A stretch of 64,000 bases of DNA. Source: Caldilineaceae bacterium. GTDB taxonomy: Bacteria > Chloroflexota > Anaerolineae > Caldilineales > Caldilineaceae. The position numbers were made by a program, and so were the translations under genes. Where the stretch lies: contig JAHBVH010000001.1 in assembly GCA_019637645.1 (NCBI GenBank), forward strand, positions 124,001 to 188,000, read 5' to 3'. Shown piece after piece: positions 52,627 through 61,836 of this stretch; position 1 is the stretch's first letter; each line of letters opens with the position of its first letter. The notes under the pieces are model-generated. The model had not been told where the DNA came from. It made no database searches and saw only the letters and a list, made by a program, of their open reading frames with translations.

Positions 52627-52720
52627 TATTCTGTTCACATAGTATGCGTGACCGAACCTGACAGGTGGAGAAAACCTTGTCATCTGGTTGATCATGAGAA
52701 AAGTACGGAGACAACCTGCC

Positions 52721-54904
52721 ATGCACCTCAGCGAAGCTGACTTTCATCAACGCTTGTTGGCAACGTTTTATGGCGAGGCCGCAGAACATCTTCATACGAT
52801 GACCGCGGGCTTGATCGCGCTAGAGCAAGCCTCCACCGCTGAAGGTCAACGGGAAGCGGTGGAGAGCATCTTCCGCGAAGCACATAGCCTAAAAGGAGCG
52901 GCCCATGCTGTGAATCTGCACGAATGGGAACGGCTGTGCCAGGGCATGGAAAGTGTTTTTGCGGCGTGGCAACGGCAGGAAGCCCGTTTGAGCCTTGAGT
53001 TATTTGATTGCTTACATCAGGCGATCGACCGGCTGGCTCTTTTGTTGCGCGCTGGCGAAGGGCAAGCTGCCCACGGCGAGCCCTCGCTCGCGGCTTTGGC
53101 CTATCAGCTTAGCCGGGCCCTCACGGTGGCCCAAGGAACGCCAAGCGATCTGCCCACTTCGCCAGTTGGCTCCTTGCCAGAAGCAACGCCAGCAGCCTTG
53201 CCGATACAGCCGAGCGCATCGCCATCAGCAACGCTCCGCCTCTCGGCAGAACGGCTGGATCGTCTCTTGTTGCAAAGTGAGGAATTGATCGGCGCAAAGC
53301 TGACAATGCGTGACCATGCCCGCACCTTGGCCGCGCTGCGGCGTGAGTTCGCCATGGCGCGCCGGGAGCAGATGCATGCTGCGCCAGGCACGGCTCAATC
53401 ACTGGCAGAAATAGACTACAAGCTGACGACCTTGACGCACTTGGTGGAGCAGTCGAGCCGTACGTTTGGTGCTATGGTAGACAATTTGCAGGCTGATTTG
53501 AAGCAAGTCCTCATGCTGCCCTTTGCTGCGCTGGTGGAAGCCTTTCCCAAACTGGTCCGCGATCTCTCGCGCGAGCAAGGCAAAGAAGTGATCTTGATCG
53601 TCCAAGGTGGCGAACTAGAGCTCAGTCGGCGGATCTGGGAAGCCATGAAGGATCCACTCATGCATTTACTCCGTAATTGTATTGACCATGGCCTGGAAGC
53701 GCCCGCCGAACGCGCGCGCCAGGGTAAACCACGCCAAGGCACGATCCGGCTGACCTTGACCCCATTGGAAGGGAATTGGGTCGAATTAGCAATCGCGGAT
53801 GATGGCATTGGGATCAACCCAAGCTCGGTGAAAGCCGTCGCCGTGAAACAGGGAATCATATCGGCAACAACGGCAGAGACGCTGAATGAGGATGAAGCGC
53901 AGGCGTTGATCTTTCAGTCGGGGCTCTCAACCAGCACCTTGATCACTGCCGTGTCCGGTCGGGGGCTTGGGCTAGCGATTGTTCACGAAAAAGTGCAGGC
54001 GGTTGGCGGTACGATTACGCTGCAAACCCAGCCGAATCGGGGTACCACCTTCCACATCCGGTTGCCGCTCACATTGGCAAACACGCGTGGCATTCTGATC
54101 CGGGTTGGTGATCAACACTTGCTGATCCTAACCCTCCATGTGGAGCGCGTCATTCGTATCGCGCCAACCGCCATTCAGACCGTTGCGCATCGTCCTTGCC
54201 TCTGGCTGGCAGGAGAGCCGGTGCCACTGATTCGTCTGGCTGAACTCTTGGCTATCCCTACGCCGGTTGCCAATGCCGGTCACTGGAACGCCGTGGTGTT
54301 GGGAACGGCTGGGCAGCGGGTCGCCTTTATCGTCGATGAAATTTGTAGTGAGCAAGAAGTGCTGGCGCGGGACTTGGGGCCAATGCTCACGCGTGTACGC
54401 AATGTGGAGGGTGCTAGTATCTTGGGCTCTGGTCAAGTCGTTCCTATTCTGAATACAGCGGATCTGATCCAATCGGCGCAGGTGCATCCCGCCACGGCGA
54501 TACCCCTGTCTGCGACACCACCAGTTGTCGCGGCGCGTCGTCGCATCTTGGTGGCCGAGGATTCGATCACGGCGCGCACCTTGCTCAAAGGGATTCTGGA
54601 TGCCGCGGGCTATTTTGTCCAAACCACGGTTGATGGGGTTGAAGCCTTGGGCCATTTGAAAGTTGGAAACTTTGATTTAGTTGTATCTGATGTTGAGATG
54701 CCACGCATGAATGGCTTTGCCTTGACCAGTGAAATTCGGCGCGATCGGCGCCTTGTCAAGCTCCCAGTGATCCTTGTCACTGCCCTCGAATCGCGCGAAG
54801 ATCGCGCGCGCGGGATCGAAGTGGGGGCCAATGCTTATCTTGTGAAAAGTAATTTTGCCCAGAGCAATTTGCTTGAGGTGATTCAGCGGCTTATTGGGGG
54901 ATAA
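52721..54904 (+). CDS. cheA: CheA histidine kinase with C-terminal receiver domain
   Basis: A 727-residue hybrid CheA starting at ATG 52721 with GGAGA nine bases upstream. The HPt domain has the phospho-site His55 in FREAHSLKGAAHAV. A Pro/Ala-rich linker follows, then the dimerisation region, the ATPase domain (HLLRNCIDHGLEAP, AIADDGIGI, VSGRGLGLAIV), and the CheW-like domain (RGILIRVGDQHLLILTLHVE). The C-terminal receiver (about 605-725) has the acceptor Asp in FDLVVSDVEMPRMNG. A fused receiver and the lack of cheY or flagellar genes nearby point to a non-flagellar output (type IV pilus, gliding or another cell function). Confidence 0.94.
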   Translation: MHLSEADFHQRLLATFYGEAAEHLHTMTAGLIALEQASTAEGQREAVESIFREAHSLKGAAHAVNLHEWERLCQGMESVFAAWQRQEARLSLELFDCLHQAIDRLALLLRAGEGQAAHGEPSLAALAYQLSRALTVAQGTPSDLPTSPVGSLPEATPAALPIQPSASPSATLRLSAERLDRLLLQSEELIGAKLTMRDHARTLAALRREFAMARREQMHAAPGTAQSLAEIDYKLTTLTHLVEQSSRTFGAMVDNLQADLKQVLMLPFAALVEAFPKLVRDLSREQGKEVILIVQGGELELSRRIWEAMKDPLMHLLRNCIDHGLEAPAERARQGKPRQGTIRLTLTPLEGNWVELAIADDGIGINPSSVKAVAVKQGIISATTAETLNEDEAQALIFQSGLSTSTLITAVSGRGLGLAIVHEKVQAVGGTITLQTQPNRGTTFHIRLPLTLANTRGILIRVGDQHLLILTLHVERVIRIAPTAIQTVAHRPCLWLAGEPVPLIRLAELLAIPTPVANAGHWNAVVLGTAGQRVAFIVDEICSEQEVLARDLGPMLTRVRNVEGASILGSGQVVPILNTADLIQSAQVHPATAIPLSATPPVVAARRRILVAEDSITARTLLKGILDAAGYFVQTTVDGVEALGHLKVGNFDLVVSDVEMPRMNGFALTSEIRRDRRLVKLPVILVTALESREDRARGIEVGANAYLVKSNFAQSNLLEVIQRLIGG

Positions 54905-54915
54905 GGACGTTGTCT

Positions 54916-56025
54916 ATGATCAGAGTATTAATCGTGGAAGACTCAGCGACCGCGCGTGACATTCTGATTCACATTCTTAGTACTGATCCAGACATCCAAG
55001 TAGTTGGCACCGCGTATAATGGCGAAGAGGCGTTGTCAGCCGTACAGCAGTGGCAGCCAGATTTGGTTACGATGGATATTCATATGCCGCGCCTCAATGG
55101 CTTTGACGCCACGCGGCGCATTATGGAAAGCTGCCCCATACCCATTGTCATTATCAGCGGCAGTTGGGAGGCGAATGGGGCAACCATTCTTTTTCAGGCG
55201 CTTGCGGCTGGAGCCCTCACAGCCTTACCACAGCCGCGGGGGATCACGCATCCCCAATTTGCGGAAAGCGCACACAAGTTACGCCAAACTGTCAAAATGA
55301 TGGCTGCGGTGAAAGTCATTCGACGCTGGCCTCATCGTCCACACCGGACACAGCCCACCGGGCATCTATTGTCTACTGGATCTCTGTCCACTGGGTCTCT
55401 GCTGATTGAGTCTCTGTCCACTGAGTCTCTGCCGATTGAGTCAACGATAGTGCCTAGGGATGTACGGATCGTTGCGATTGGCGCTTCTACGGGCGGGCCG
55501 GCTGCTCTGCAGGCGATTCTCGGTGGGTTGCCCCAGCGCTTTACGGTGCCATTGGTTATTGTGCAACACATGGCGGTGGACTTTATTCAGGGGTTGGTGG
55601 AGTGGTTGGCGCAAAGCTCGCATCAGGCTATCCATATTGCTGAGCATGGTCAACCGCTCCTGCCTGGTCATATCTATGTGGCACCGGATAATTATCACCT
55701 CACCGTCACGGCGGGCGAACGAATCGCCCTCTTGCAAGATGCGCCAGAACATGGCATGTGCCCATCGGTGGCGCGCTTATTTCGTTCGGTGGCGGCTGTC
55801 TACCAAGCCCAAGCCGTTGGCGTCTTGCTGACGGGCATGGGCAAAGACGGGGCTGCCGAGCTAAAGTTGTTACGGGAATGTGGGGCAATCACCATTGCCC
55901 AGGATCGCCAGAGTTCGGTCGTCTATGGAATGCCAGGGGAAGCAATGCGGCTCAACGCCGCGACGCATATCCTATCACTCCAAGAGATCGTCGCCATGTT
56001 GGCCTTATTAGTCAAAAGGAATTGA
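54916..56025 (+). CDS. cheB: CheB receiver/methylesterase
   Basis: A 369-residue receptor methylesterase starting at ATG 54916. The receiver has phospho-site Asp54 (VTMDIHMPRLNG). The C-terminal esterase domain has the catalytic triad Ser191 (GASTGGPAAL), His218 (QHMAVDF) and Asp311 (GMGKDGAAEL). The linker (about 148-178) is an unusual Ser/Thr/Leu repeat (STGSLSTGSLLIESLSTES) encoded by short tandem DNA repeats at 55369-55443. Its length may vary between strains and alter control of the esterase by the receiver. Confidence 0.95.
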   Translation: MIRVLIVEDSATARDILIHILSTDPDIQVVGTAYNGEEALSAVQQWQPDLVTMDIHMPRLNGFDATRRIMESCPIPIVIISGSWEANGATILFQALAAGALTALPQPRGITHPQFAESAHKLRQTVKMMAAVKVIRRWPHRPHRTQPTGHLLSTGSLSTGSLLIESLSTESLPIESTIVPRDVRIVAIGASTGGPAALQAILGGLPQRFTVPLVIVQHMAVDFIQGLVEWLAQSSHQAIHIAEHGQPLLPGHIYVAPDNYHLTVTAGERIALLQDAPEHGMCPSVARLFRSVAAVYQAQAVGVLLTGMGKDGAAELKLLRECGAITIAQDRQSSVVYGMPGEAMRLNAATHILSLQEIVAMLALLVKRN

Positions 56026-56028
56026 GTG

Positions 56029-58146
56029 ATGTCAGAGCAGGTTGCCGTTGTGCACCAGGAAATCAGCATCCTGATCGCAGAAGATAGTCTGACGCAGGCA
56101 CAACGCTTGCGCTATTTGTTGGAAACGCAAGGGTATCAGGTGCGGGTTGCGGCTAACGGGCAGCAGGCATTGGCCGCGGCTCGGCAACAGCCACCTACCT
56201 TGATTCTCAGCGATATTGTCATGCCTGAAATGGATGGCTATGCCTTATGCCGGAGCATCAAACAAGATGAGCAACTGAAAAGCGTTGCCGTCGTTTTGAT
56301 GACGGTGCTCTCGGGGCCGGAAGATGTGCTCAAAGGGCTTGAATGTGGCGCAGACAACTTTGTCCGTAAACCCTATCATGATCAACATCTGTTGCAGCGG
56401 ATTCATGATATTTTGGCGAACCATCTGCTGCGCACCAAAACGCAATCTGCCGCCGCGCTGGAAATTGAATTGAGCGGGAAACGCCATATCATTACAGCCG
56501 AGCGCCAGCAGATTTTAGATCTACTCGTTTCGGCCTATGAGGAAGCGGTTCGCCTGAATTGTGACTTGGCCTATTCCAACCAATCACTCCAAGGTCTTTA
56601 TCGTGTGGCCGAAAACTTGAACCAAGCCGATAGTGAGCGCGCCGTCTGTGAGGCGGCTTTGCAGGGTGCATTGGAATTGCCAGGCATGCAGGCGGGGTGG
56701 ATCCTATTGCTCGAGGGGAAGACGGGCTTTCGGATTGGCGCTGCCCAGGGATTATTTCCCAAGCTACCCGATAGCAATGTGCTGACCAATGGCTGTTTTT
56801 GTGTTCGCCAACTCTTGGTCAACCAACCCTATCAAGCCATGAATGTTTTGGCTTGTGAGCATCTCCCCTGCTACACCCAAAGCACGGTGACCTCCTGTTG
56901 TCATGCCAGCGTGCCGCTATGGGTAGGTGAGCGCATTGTGGGGCTTTTGAATTTGGTGGGCACGGATTATGGCCCTTTTAGTGATGAAACCCTCCGTACG
57001 CTTGAGCCCGTGGGAAATCAGATTGGGGTTGCGCTAGAACGGGTGCGCCTATTGGAACGTTTGGAAACCATGGTCGCGGAACGGACCGCGGCCTTGACCA
57101 CTGAGGTCTCTGAGCGGAAACAGGTGGAGATTGCCCTACGCGAAAGCGAGGCGCGCTTTCGCAAAATTATTAGTAGCAGCATTGACGGTATTTTGGTAAC
57201 TGACCAACAAGGCTGGATTCAATTTGTCAATCCGGCGGCAGCCGCGCTCTTTGCCCGCCCACCCAGCAAGCTGTTCAATGAACCGTTCGACTATCCCTTG
57301 GCCCTTGATCAAGTCACTGAGATCAAGATTCTCTCCGCTGATCAAGAACTACGGATTGCCGAAATGCAGGTTGTGGAGACCGAATGGAAAGGCCGCCCTG
57401 CTTGTCTGGTCTTTCTACGTGACATTACAGCCCGTAAACGTATTGAAAAAGCCGAACAAGATCTGATGCGGATGAAGGATGAGTTTATTGCCAATGTTTC
57501 GCATGAGCTGTGTACGCCGCTCTTTGCCATTAGTGGCGCGGTCAAACTCTTGCAAAAGGAAAAACGCCATGAACTGCCCATGCAACAAGAGCTCATGGTG
57601 ATCTTGAACAACAATACGACGCGTCTCAAAGCCCTAGTGGATGACCTGTTGGATCTGTCACGGTTGGATGCTGGGTATTTACCCATCAAGCGCCAAGAAG
57701 TTGATCTAAAGCTTCTCATGGTGGATACCTTGCAATCGTTACATGGACTGGCAACCGCAAAACACATTATCATACGCCCGACTTTGCCCGCTAGCGCACT
57801 GCACATCTATGCTGACTATCAACGGCTGCAGCAAGTGCTGGTCAATTTGGTGGGGAATGCCATTAAATTTTCACCCGATCGCTCTTCGATCCAGGTTACC
57901 GCCTACCTGGCTAATCAGGAAATCCACGTTCAGGTCATTGATCAAGGGCCTGGAATTCCTCTGGAAGCATTGCCGAAATTATTTGACAAGTTCTATCAAG
58001 TCAATGGCTTCGACCGCCATGCGTATGGCGGTACTGGCTTAGGGTTACATATCTCGAAACAGATTGTCGAAGCCCACGGCGGCTCGATTGGTGTACAAAG
58101 TGAATTGGGGAAGGGGAGCACCTTCTACTTTGCCCTGCCTGTGTAA
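56029..58146 (+). CDS. hybrid receiver-GAF-PAS histidine kinase
   Basis: A 705-residue soluble kinase. Order: receiver (about 12-130, Asp62 in [11 protein letters not shown]), helical linker, GAF (about 195-340), coiled coil, PAS (about 372-470), HisKA with His492 in [13 protein letters not shown] (Cys where Arg is usual), and HATPase ([34 protein letters not shown]). The GAF domain has six Cys at 256, 258, 276, 281, 290 and 291 (CFC, CEHLPC, CC), a possible metal or redox site. It follows cheB by three bases and is the last gene of the operon. Its receiver could take phosphate from CheA. ATG 56029 has AAAGGA upstream. Confidence 0.92.
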   Translation: MSEQVAVVHQEISILIAEDSLTQAQRLRYLLETQGYQVRVAANGQQALAAARQQPPTLILSDIVMPEMDGYALCRSIKQDEQLKSVAVVLMTVLSGPEDVLKGLECGADNFVRKPYHDQHLLQRIHDILANHLLRTKTQSAAALEIELSGKRHIITAERQQILDLLVSAYEEAVRLNCDLAYSNQSLQGLYRVAENLNQADSERAVCEAALQGALELPGMQAGWILLLEGKTGFRIGAAQGLFPKLPDSNVLTNGCFCVRQLLVNQPYQAMNVLACEHLPCYTQSTVTSCCHASVPLWVGERIVGLLNLVGTDYGPFSDETLRTLEPVGNQIGVALERVRLLERLETMVAERTAALTTEVSERKQVEIALRESEARFRKIISSSIDGILVTDQQGWIQFVNPAAAALFARPPSKLFNEPFDYPLALDQVTEIKILSADQELRIAEMQVVETEWKGRPACLVFLRDITARKRIEKAEQDLMRMKDEFIANVSHELCTPLFAISGAVKLLQKEKRHELPMQQELMVILNNNTTRLKALVDDLLDLSRLDAGYLPIKRQEVDLKLLMVDTLQSLHGLATAKHIIIRPTLPASALHIYADYQRLQQVLVNLVGNAIKFSPDRSSIQVTAYLANQEIHVQVIDQGPGIPLEALPKLFDKFYQVNGFDRHAYGGTGLGLHISKQIVEAHGGSIGVQSELGKGSTFYFALPV

Positions 58147-58677
58147 TACGGTGTTCAAAAAGCACCGCCCTGATGAAGGGTAAGCAATGAAAGCGGTAGA
58201 CCTTACTTGTGCACTTTACAGGGACGGTGCTAGGGAGCAACGCCCGCTGAAACGAGCTTGCGCCGGTGTCGTTCGGTAGCCCGGTGGCTGCAGCCTTGGG
58301 TGGTCTACCCAAAAAAAATTGGGACCTCTGTATCTAATTCCTCGCCCGTTTAATTCCCACCCGCTTAGCGAGCGATGCCCCCATCGTTCGCGTAACATTC
58401 TCTTTCGTTTCCTCCGGTTTATGCTCCAGCTCGTTTTATTGATAAGCACCAAGGCGCACCAGGCCGCCCGAAGGCTTTGTGCACGGCATCACAAAAGAGA
58501 TGGTTGCCTTCCGGCGCTGCTGGGCAGATTTTACAGTGGTGAACAAGAAAACCTTGTGCAACTCTTCACTGCACAAAGTGGACAAAAGTAGATAAGCTGT
58601 TGTAGCGCGTGTCACATCAGCTGAGGAAGCTGGTGAGAACAGACCCGCGGCCTTACCAAAGCGAGGAGCGAGCAACC
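58147..58677. other. 0.5-kb gap with complex repeat, no gene
   Basis: It holds copy B of the complex inverted element (58162-58290) and an eight-base A-run at about 58311. The remaining 58330-58650 shows no supported gene. A GAGGAG ribosome site for the next gene lies at about 58661. Confidence 0.55.
58162..58290. repeat. complex inverted-repeat element, copy B
   Basis: Left arm GCACCGCCCTG (58162-58172), the 45-base core shared with copy A (58173-58217), right arm CAGGGACGGTGC (58219-58230), then the outer block (58231-58290) as the reverse complement of the block that lies left of copy A. Confidence 0.75.
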
Positions 58678-59607
58678 ATGTGTGGAATTGCAGGGTTCTG
58701 GGACAAGCGTACTGCCGCGCCAGCGGCCATTGGGCAAAGCATCTTCGCGATGCTACAGGCGCTTGGGTGCCGCGGCCCGGATTCAGCCGGTGTCGCCCTC
58801 TATCATCAGCAGCATGATGGTGATCTGGTTCTGCGGATCAAATTAGGTGATGAGGGGAATGTTGGCGGCCGCGATCAACAGATCGCCCGCCGGGTTCAAG
58901 CTAGCGGCTGCACGATTGGCGAGGTCGCAACGACAGCTGACTATCTGCGCCTGGTGCTCGATACGCCACCCGCGGATTTACGGCGTTTAGAAAAGGTGAT
59001 CGAAGCCGAAGCTGGCGATGTAGAAGTGGTGAGCATGGGGCGGCGCTTGGAGATTGTGAAACAGGTCGGCTCTCCCCAAAACCTGGATGCCACCTATGGG
59101 ATTCGCCAAATCACCGGCACCCATGGGATTGGTCACACCCGGCTCTCCACCGAGTCGGTGGTTGATTTGAGCCACTCCCAACCATTCTGGGCCCATGGTC
59201 ATCCCGATCTAGCGACCGTACACAACGGCCATATCACAAACTATGATAAGCTGCGCCGGCAATATGAACAGCGGGGTGTACGTTTTTATACCCATAATGA
59301 TTCAGAAATTATCGGCATTTACTTGGGCGAACAGCTCGATAAAGGCTTAACGCTCGAAGAAGCGATGCAGGCATCGCTGGTTGATTTCGACGGCTCCTTT
59401 AGCTATCTCGTCGCAACTGCCGATGCATTTGGTTATGCCAAAGACCCCTTTGCCCTAAAACCGCTCCTCGTAACTGAGACCCCTACCTTTGTGGCTGTTG
59501 CGACAGAAGAAATTGCCATTCGGGCAGCCTTTGCCGATGATGGCGAAGGCCGACCCTACCGCGTGCGCGAGGCGCAAGCAAAGGAAATACGTGTATGGCG
59601 GCGCTAG
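58678..59607 (+). CDS. glxB: class II glutamine amidotransferase (GlxB/MgsA-like glutamate synthase subunit)
   Basis: A 309-residue N-terminal-nucleophile amidotransferase. ATG 58678 gives MCGIAGFWDKR, so Cys2 is the nucleophile after Met removal. RGPDSAGVALY, GHTRLSTES, VHNGHITNYDKLR and HNDSEIIGIYL match the glutaminase domain of GltB-like proteins present as a separate subunit. It should release ammonia from glutamine. It overlaps the next gene by 13 bases, which encodes the GltB-alpha-like subunit. In known sets (glxBCD, N-methylglutamate synthase) an FMN-binding synthase subunit completes the enzyme, and none is seen here. Confidence 0.85.
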   Translation: MCGIAGFWDKRTAAPAAIGQSIFAMLQALGCRGPDSAGVALYHQQHDGDLVLRIKLGDEGNVGGRDQQIARRVQASGCTIGEVATTADYLRLVLDTPPADLRRLEKVIEAEAGDVEVVSMGRRLEIVKQVGSPQNLDATYGIRQITGTHGIGHTRLSTESVVDLSHSQPFWAHGHPDLATVHNGHITNYDKLRRQYEQRGVRFYTHNDSEIIGIYLGEQLDKGLTLEEAMQASLVDFDGSFSYLVATADAFGYAKDPFALKPLLVTETPTFVAVATEEIAIRAAFADDGEGRPYRVREAQAKEIRVWRR

Positions 59608-60296
59608 ACTGTACCGATAAAACAACGCGCGAAATTAATCTCACTCTGAAACAATTACTAGCCTTCGACACCACTCCCATTACGGTAGAACATCCCGCCG
59701 CCCGCCATAATTTGGGCGTTGGGTTGCTCCAATCCGGCAAGATAACCTTCACCGGCAGTGTCGGCTACTATTGTGCCGGCCTCTGTGATGGTCCCACCAT
59801 CGAGATCGAGGGCAGTGCTGGCTGGGGCTTAGCCGAGGCCATGTTGAGTGGCACGGTGATTGTACACGGCAGTGCGGGCAACGGCGCGGCCGCGGCCTTG
59901 CGTGGTGGCACGGTGGTGATTCATGGCGATGCCGCCGCGCGGGCGGGGGTCTCCATGAAAGGGGGCATCCTCCTCATTGCCGGGGACTGTGGCTACATGG
60001 CTGGTTTTATGGGCCAAAAAGGCACGATGATTGTCTGCGGCGATGCGGGCGAGGCTTTTGCCGATTCGATGTACGAAACCGTCTGTTTTGTCGGGGGCTC
60101 TGTGACGGATCTCGGGAACGATGCTGTCATTGAACCCCTCACCACCGCCGACAAAACGCTGTTGGAAACAACCCTCACAACCTATCTCCCCCCTGGCTCC
60201 TATCCCGAACTTAGCCAATTCAAAAAAGTGGTCGCCGGTCGCAAGCTTTGGAATTTTGACAAGCGCGAGTGGACCACCTGGCGCGAAGCATTGTAA
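59595..60296 (+). CDS. glxC: GXGXG-domain protein (GltB C-terminal-like, GlxC/MgsB)
   Basis: A 233-residue beta-helix protein like the C-terminal alpha domain of glutamate synthase, as a separate subunit. The repeats are visible: VGYYCAGLCDGPTIEIEGSA, GWGLAEAMLSGTVIVHGSAG, GNGAAAALRGGTVVIHGDAA, GVSMKGGILLIAGDCGYMAG and GTMIVCGDAGEAFADSMYE. It has a structural role, holding glutaminase and synthase subunits together. It is coupled to the amidotransferase gene by overlap. Heptanucleotide repeats follow the stop. Confidence 0.85.
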   Translation: MAALDCTDKTTREINLTLKQLLAFDTTPITVEHPAARHNLGVGLLQSGKITFTGSVGYYCAGLCDGPTIEIEGSAGWGLAEAMLSGTVIVHGSAGNGAAAALRGGTVVIHGDAAARAGVSMKGGILLIAGDCGYMAGFMGQKGTMIVCGDAGEAFADSMYETVCFVGGSVTDLGNDAVIEPLTTADKTLLETTLTTYLPPGSYPELSQFKKVVAGRKLWNFDKREWTTWREAL

Positions 60297-60352
60297 TGTC
60301 CTTTGTCCTTTGTCCTTTGTCCTTTGTCCTTTGTCCTTTGTCCTTTGTCCTT
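60297..60352. repeat. heptanucleotide tandem repeat TGTCCTT, eight copies
   Basis: Eight uninterrupted 7-base units directly after the glxC stop, between convergent genes. Confidence 0.95.
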
Positions 60353-60369
60353 TGCTATTCGTTACGATC

Positions 60370-60432
60370 AATGACCAATGACGAATGACCAATGACCAAT
60401 GACCAATGACCAATGACCAATGACCAATGACA
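60370..60432. repeat. heptanucleotide tandem repeat AATGACC, nine copies
   Basis: Nine 7-base units (one AATGACG and a final AATGACA variant) ending five bases before the stop of the convergent Gfo/Idh gene. It is separated from the TGTCCTT array by 17 bases. Confidence 0.95.
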
Positions 60433-60436
60433 ACAC

Positions 60437-61594
60437 TCAAATACTTTGTGCTGCTGGGTCGAGGGGGAGTTGGACAGGGCGGCCCCCTTCCAAGGAAGAT
60501 TGGCGGAGTGCGAGAATGATCTCTTGATCCAGGCGTGCCTGGGCTGCGCCGTAGCTGGGTGCCTGGTCATGCTGAATGGCCTCGACCAAGCTCAGGAGAC
60601 AACCGGCAACGCCGATCTCGTCGTCATGCCATTGGCTGCCATGCCCGGGGCGGGTAGGGCGGAAGGGATTCTCCCAGCGCACAATCGGCTGCTCGGGCTG
60701 ACCGGTATGGGCCACCATAGCAATGAGCGCGCCCCCATCGACCCGTTCCCAGCGTCGCTCCAGGGTAATAAACTGGGGGGCCTCGCCGCCGGGGGCTAGG
60801 AGGCTTAACCGCTCCTCGACATCCAAGCCGACCCCCATGGTAATCCCCATGCCCCGTTCGGCCAAAAAGCGGCTACTGCGCCACCAACGCAGGGGCGCGT
60901 CATAGCCGATACTGGTCCAATGAAAGATGCCGAGTCGTCCGTCGTCAAATTCAATGAAGCCATGTTCCTGGCTTTCGGTGCGGGGCGCGGTCTTATTGGC
61001 TAGGCGCGACCAATGTTCGGCCAGCTCATATTGGCGCACAGCTCCGGTGACTTGGGTGGGCTTGGCCGTGAAGCCTAGGTAGCTCCGCATGACACTGACA
61101 CCGTGATAGCCATGCCCGGCAAAGTCATTAAACGAGCTATAGACACGGCCAAAGAGCCCCGCCGCGATCAATTGCAATTTGATCTGCTCCAACGGACGGC
61201 GATGAAACTGCTCGGCAACTTCGATTTTGAGCCCCCGTTGCTGAGCCGCAGCCATGATCGCATCGGCTTCGCTCAACTTGTGGGCAATGGGTGTTTCCAG
61301 CAGGACATGCAACCCATGTTCCACGGCCATGAGACCGATTTGGCCGTTGCTGTGGTAGTTGACGGAGACGATGCCAATCACTGGCGCGGTCTCGCGGATC
61401 AGGAGATCCAGATCGGTGTACCACGGCACGCCAAGGCTTTCTCCCAGCCGTTGGGCCGATTCGGCACTGCGCCCCCAAACCGAAACCAGCTCAACCGCCT
61501 GTGGCAGGGCTTGAATAATCGGGCCATATAAATAATCGGAGCGACGCCCTGTGCCAATGATGGCAACGCGTAGGGGGACTTGTTGATCTGTCAT
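60437..61594 (-). CDS. Gfo/Idh/MocA-family oxidoreductase
   Basis: A 385-residue NAD(P)-dependent dehydrogenase. ATG 61594 gives MTDQQVPLRVAIIGTGRRSD with the Rossmann GxGxxS/D motif. HVLLETPIAHKLSEAD contains the place of the usual EKP motif with Glu-Thr-Pro instead of Glu-Lys-Pro, so the common catalytic Lys is replaced. QFHRRPLEQIKLQLIAAG and FNDFAGHGYHGVSVMRSYL form the substrate domain. A sugar or inositol-like substrate is usual for the family, but loss of the Lys may change the chemistry. It converges with glxC. Confidence 0.82.
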   Translation of the reverse strand: MTDQQVPLRVAIIGTGRRSDYLYGPIIQALPQAVELVSVWGRSAESAQRLGESLGVPWYTDLDLLIRETAPVIGIVSVNYHSNGQIGLMAVEHGLHVLLETPIAHKLSEADAIMAAAQQRGLKIEVAEQFHRRPLEQIKLQLIAAGLFGRVYSSFNDFAGHGYHGVSVMRSYLGFTAKPTQVTGAVRQYELAEHWSRLANKTAPRTESQEHGFIEFDDGRLGIFHWTSIGYDAPLRWWRSSRFLAERGMGITMGVGLDVEERLSLLAPGGEAPQFITLERRWERVDGGALIAMVAHTGQPEQPIVRWENPFRPTRPGHGSQWHDDEIGVAGCLLSLVEAIQHDQAPSYGAAQARLDQEIILALRQSSLEGGRPVQLPLDPAAQSI

Positions 61595-61633
61595 AAGGAG
61601 TACCCTTTTTCTAAAATCTCTTGCAGAAAATAG

Positions 61634-61662
61634 TTGACTTCCACTTAATTTCCGATTACGAT
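61634..61662 (+). promoter_or_regulatory. promoter candidate for the MBL-fold gene
   Basis: TTGACT at 61634-61639, a 17-base spacer and TACGAT at 61657-61662 on the plus strand. It would give a leader of about 168 bases before the metallo-hydrolase start. Confidence 0.45.
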
Positions 61663-61836
61663 AGTCCACAAATTATGTAAAGTTTACATTGCTCGCTACA
61701 ACGATGAATTGTGCATAAAGCTAACGCGTGCATACCGTGTGCGGCTAAACAAACGATTGTCCTCTATAAAAGGCTTACTCCTTTCCCTTAACACAATTTA
61801 GCAGATTGCCGCACCGCAAAAGTTGAAAGGCTATTC

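Noticed and set aside
58319..58591. 90-codon plus-strand frame in the gap before glxB
   Set aside because: No homology and no ribosome site; overlaps an equally long frame on the other strand.
60297..60432. Repeat arrays considered as CRISPR
   Set aside because: Units are 7 bases and contiguous without spacers; these are simple tandem repeats. No CRISPR array or cas gene was seen anywhere.
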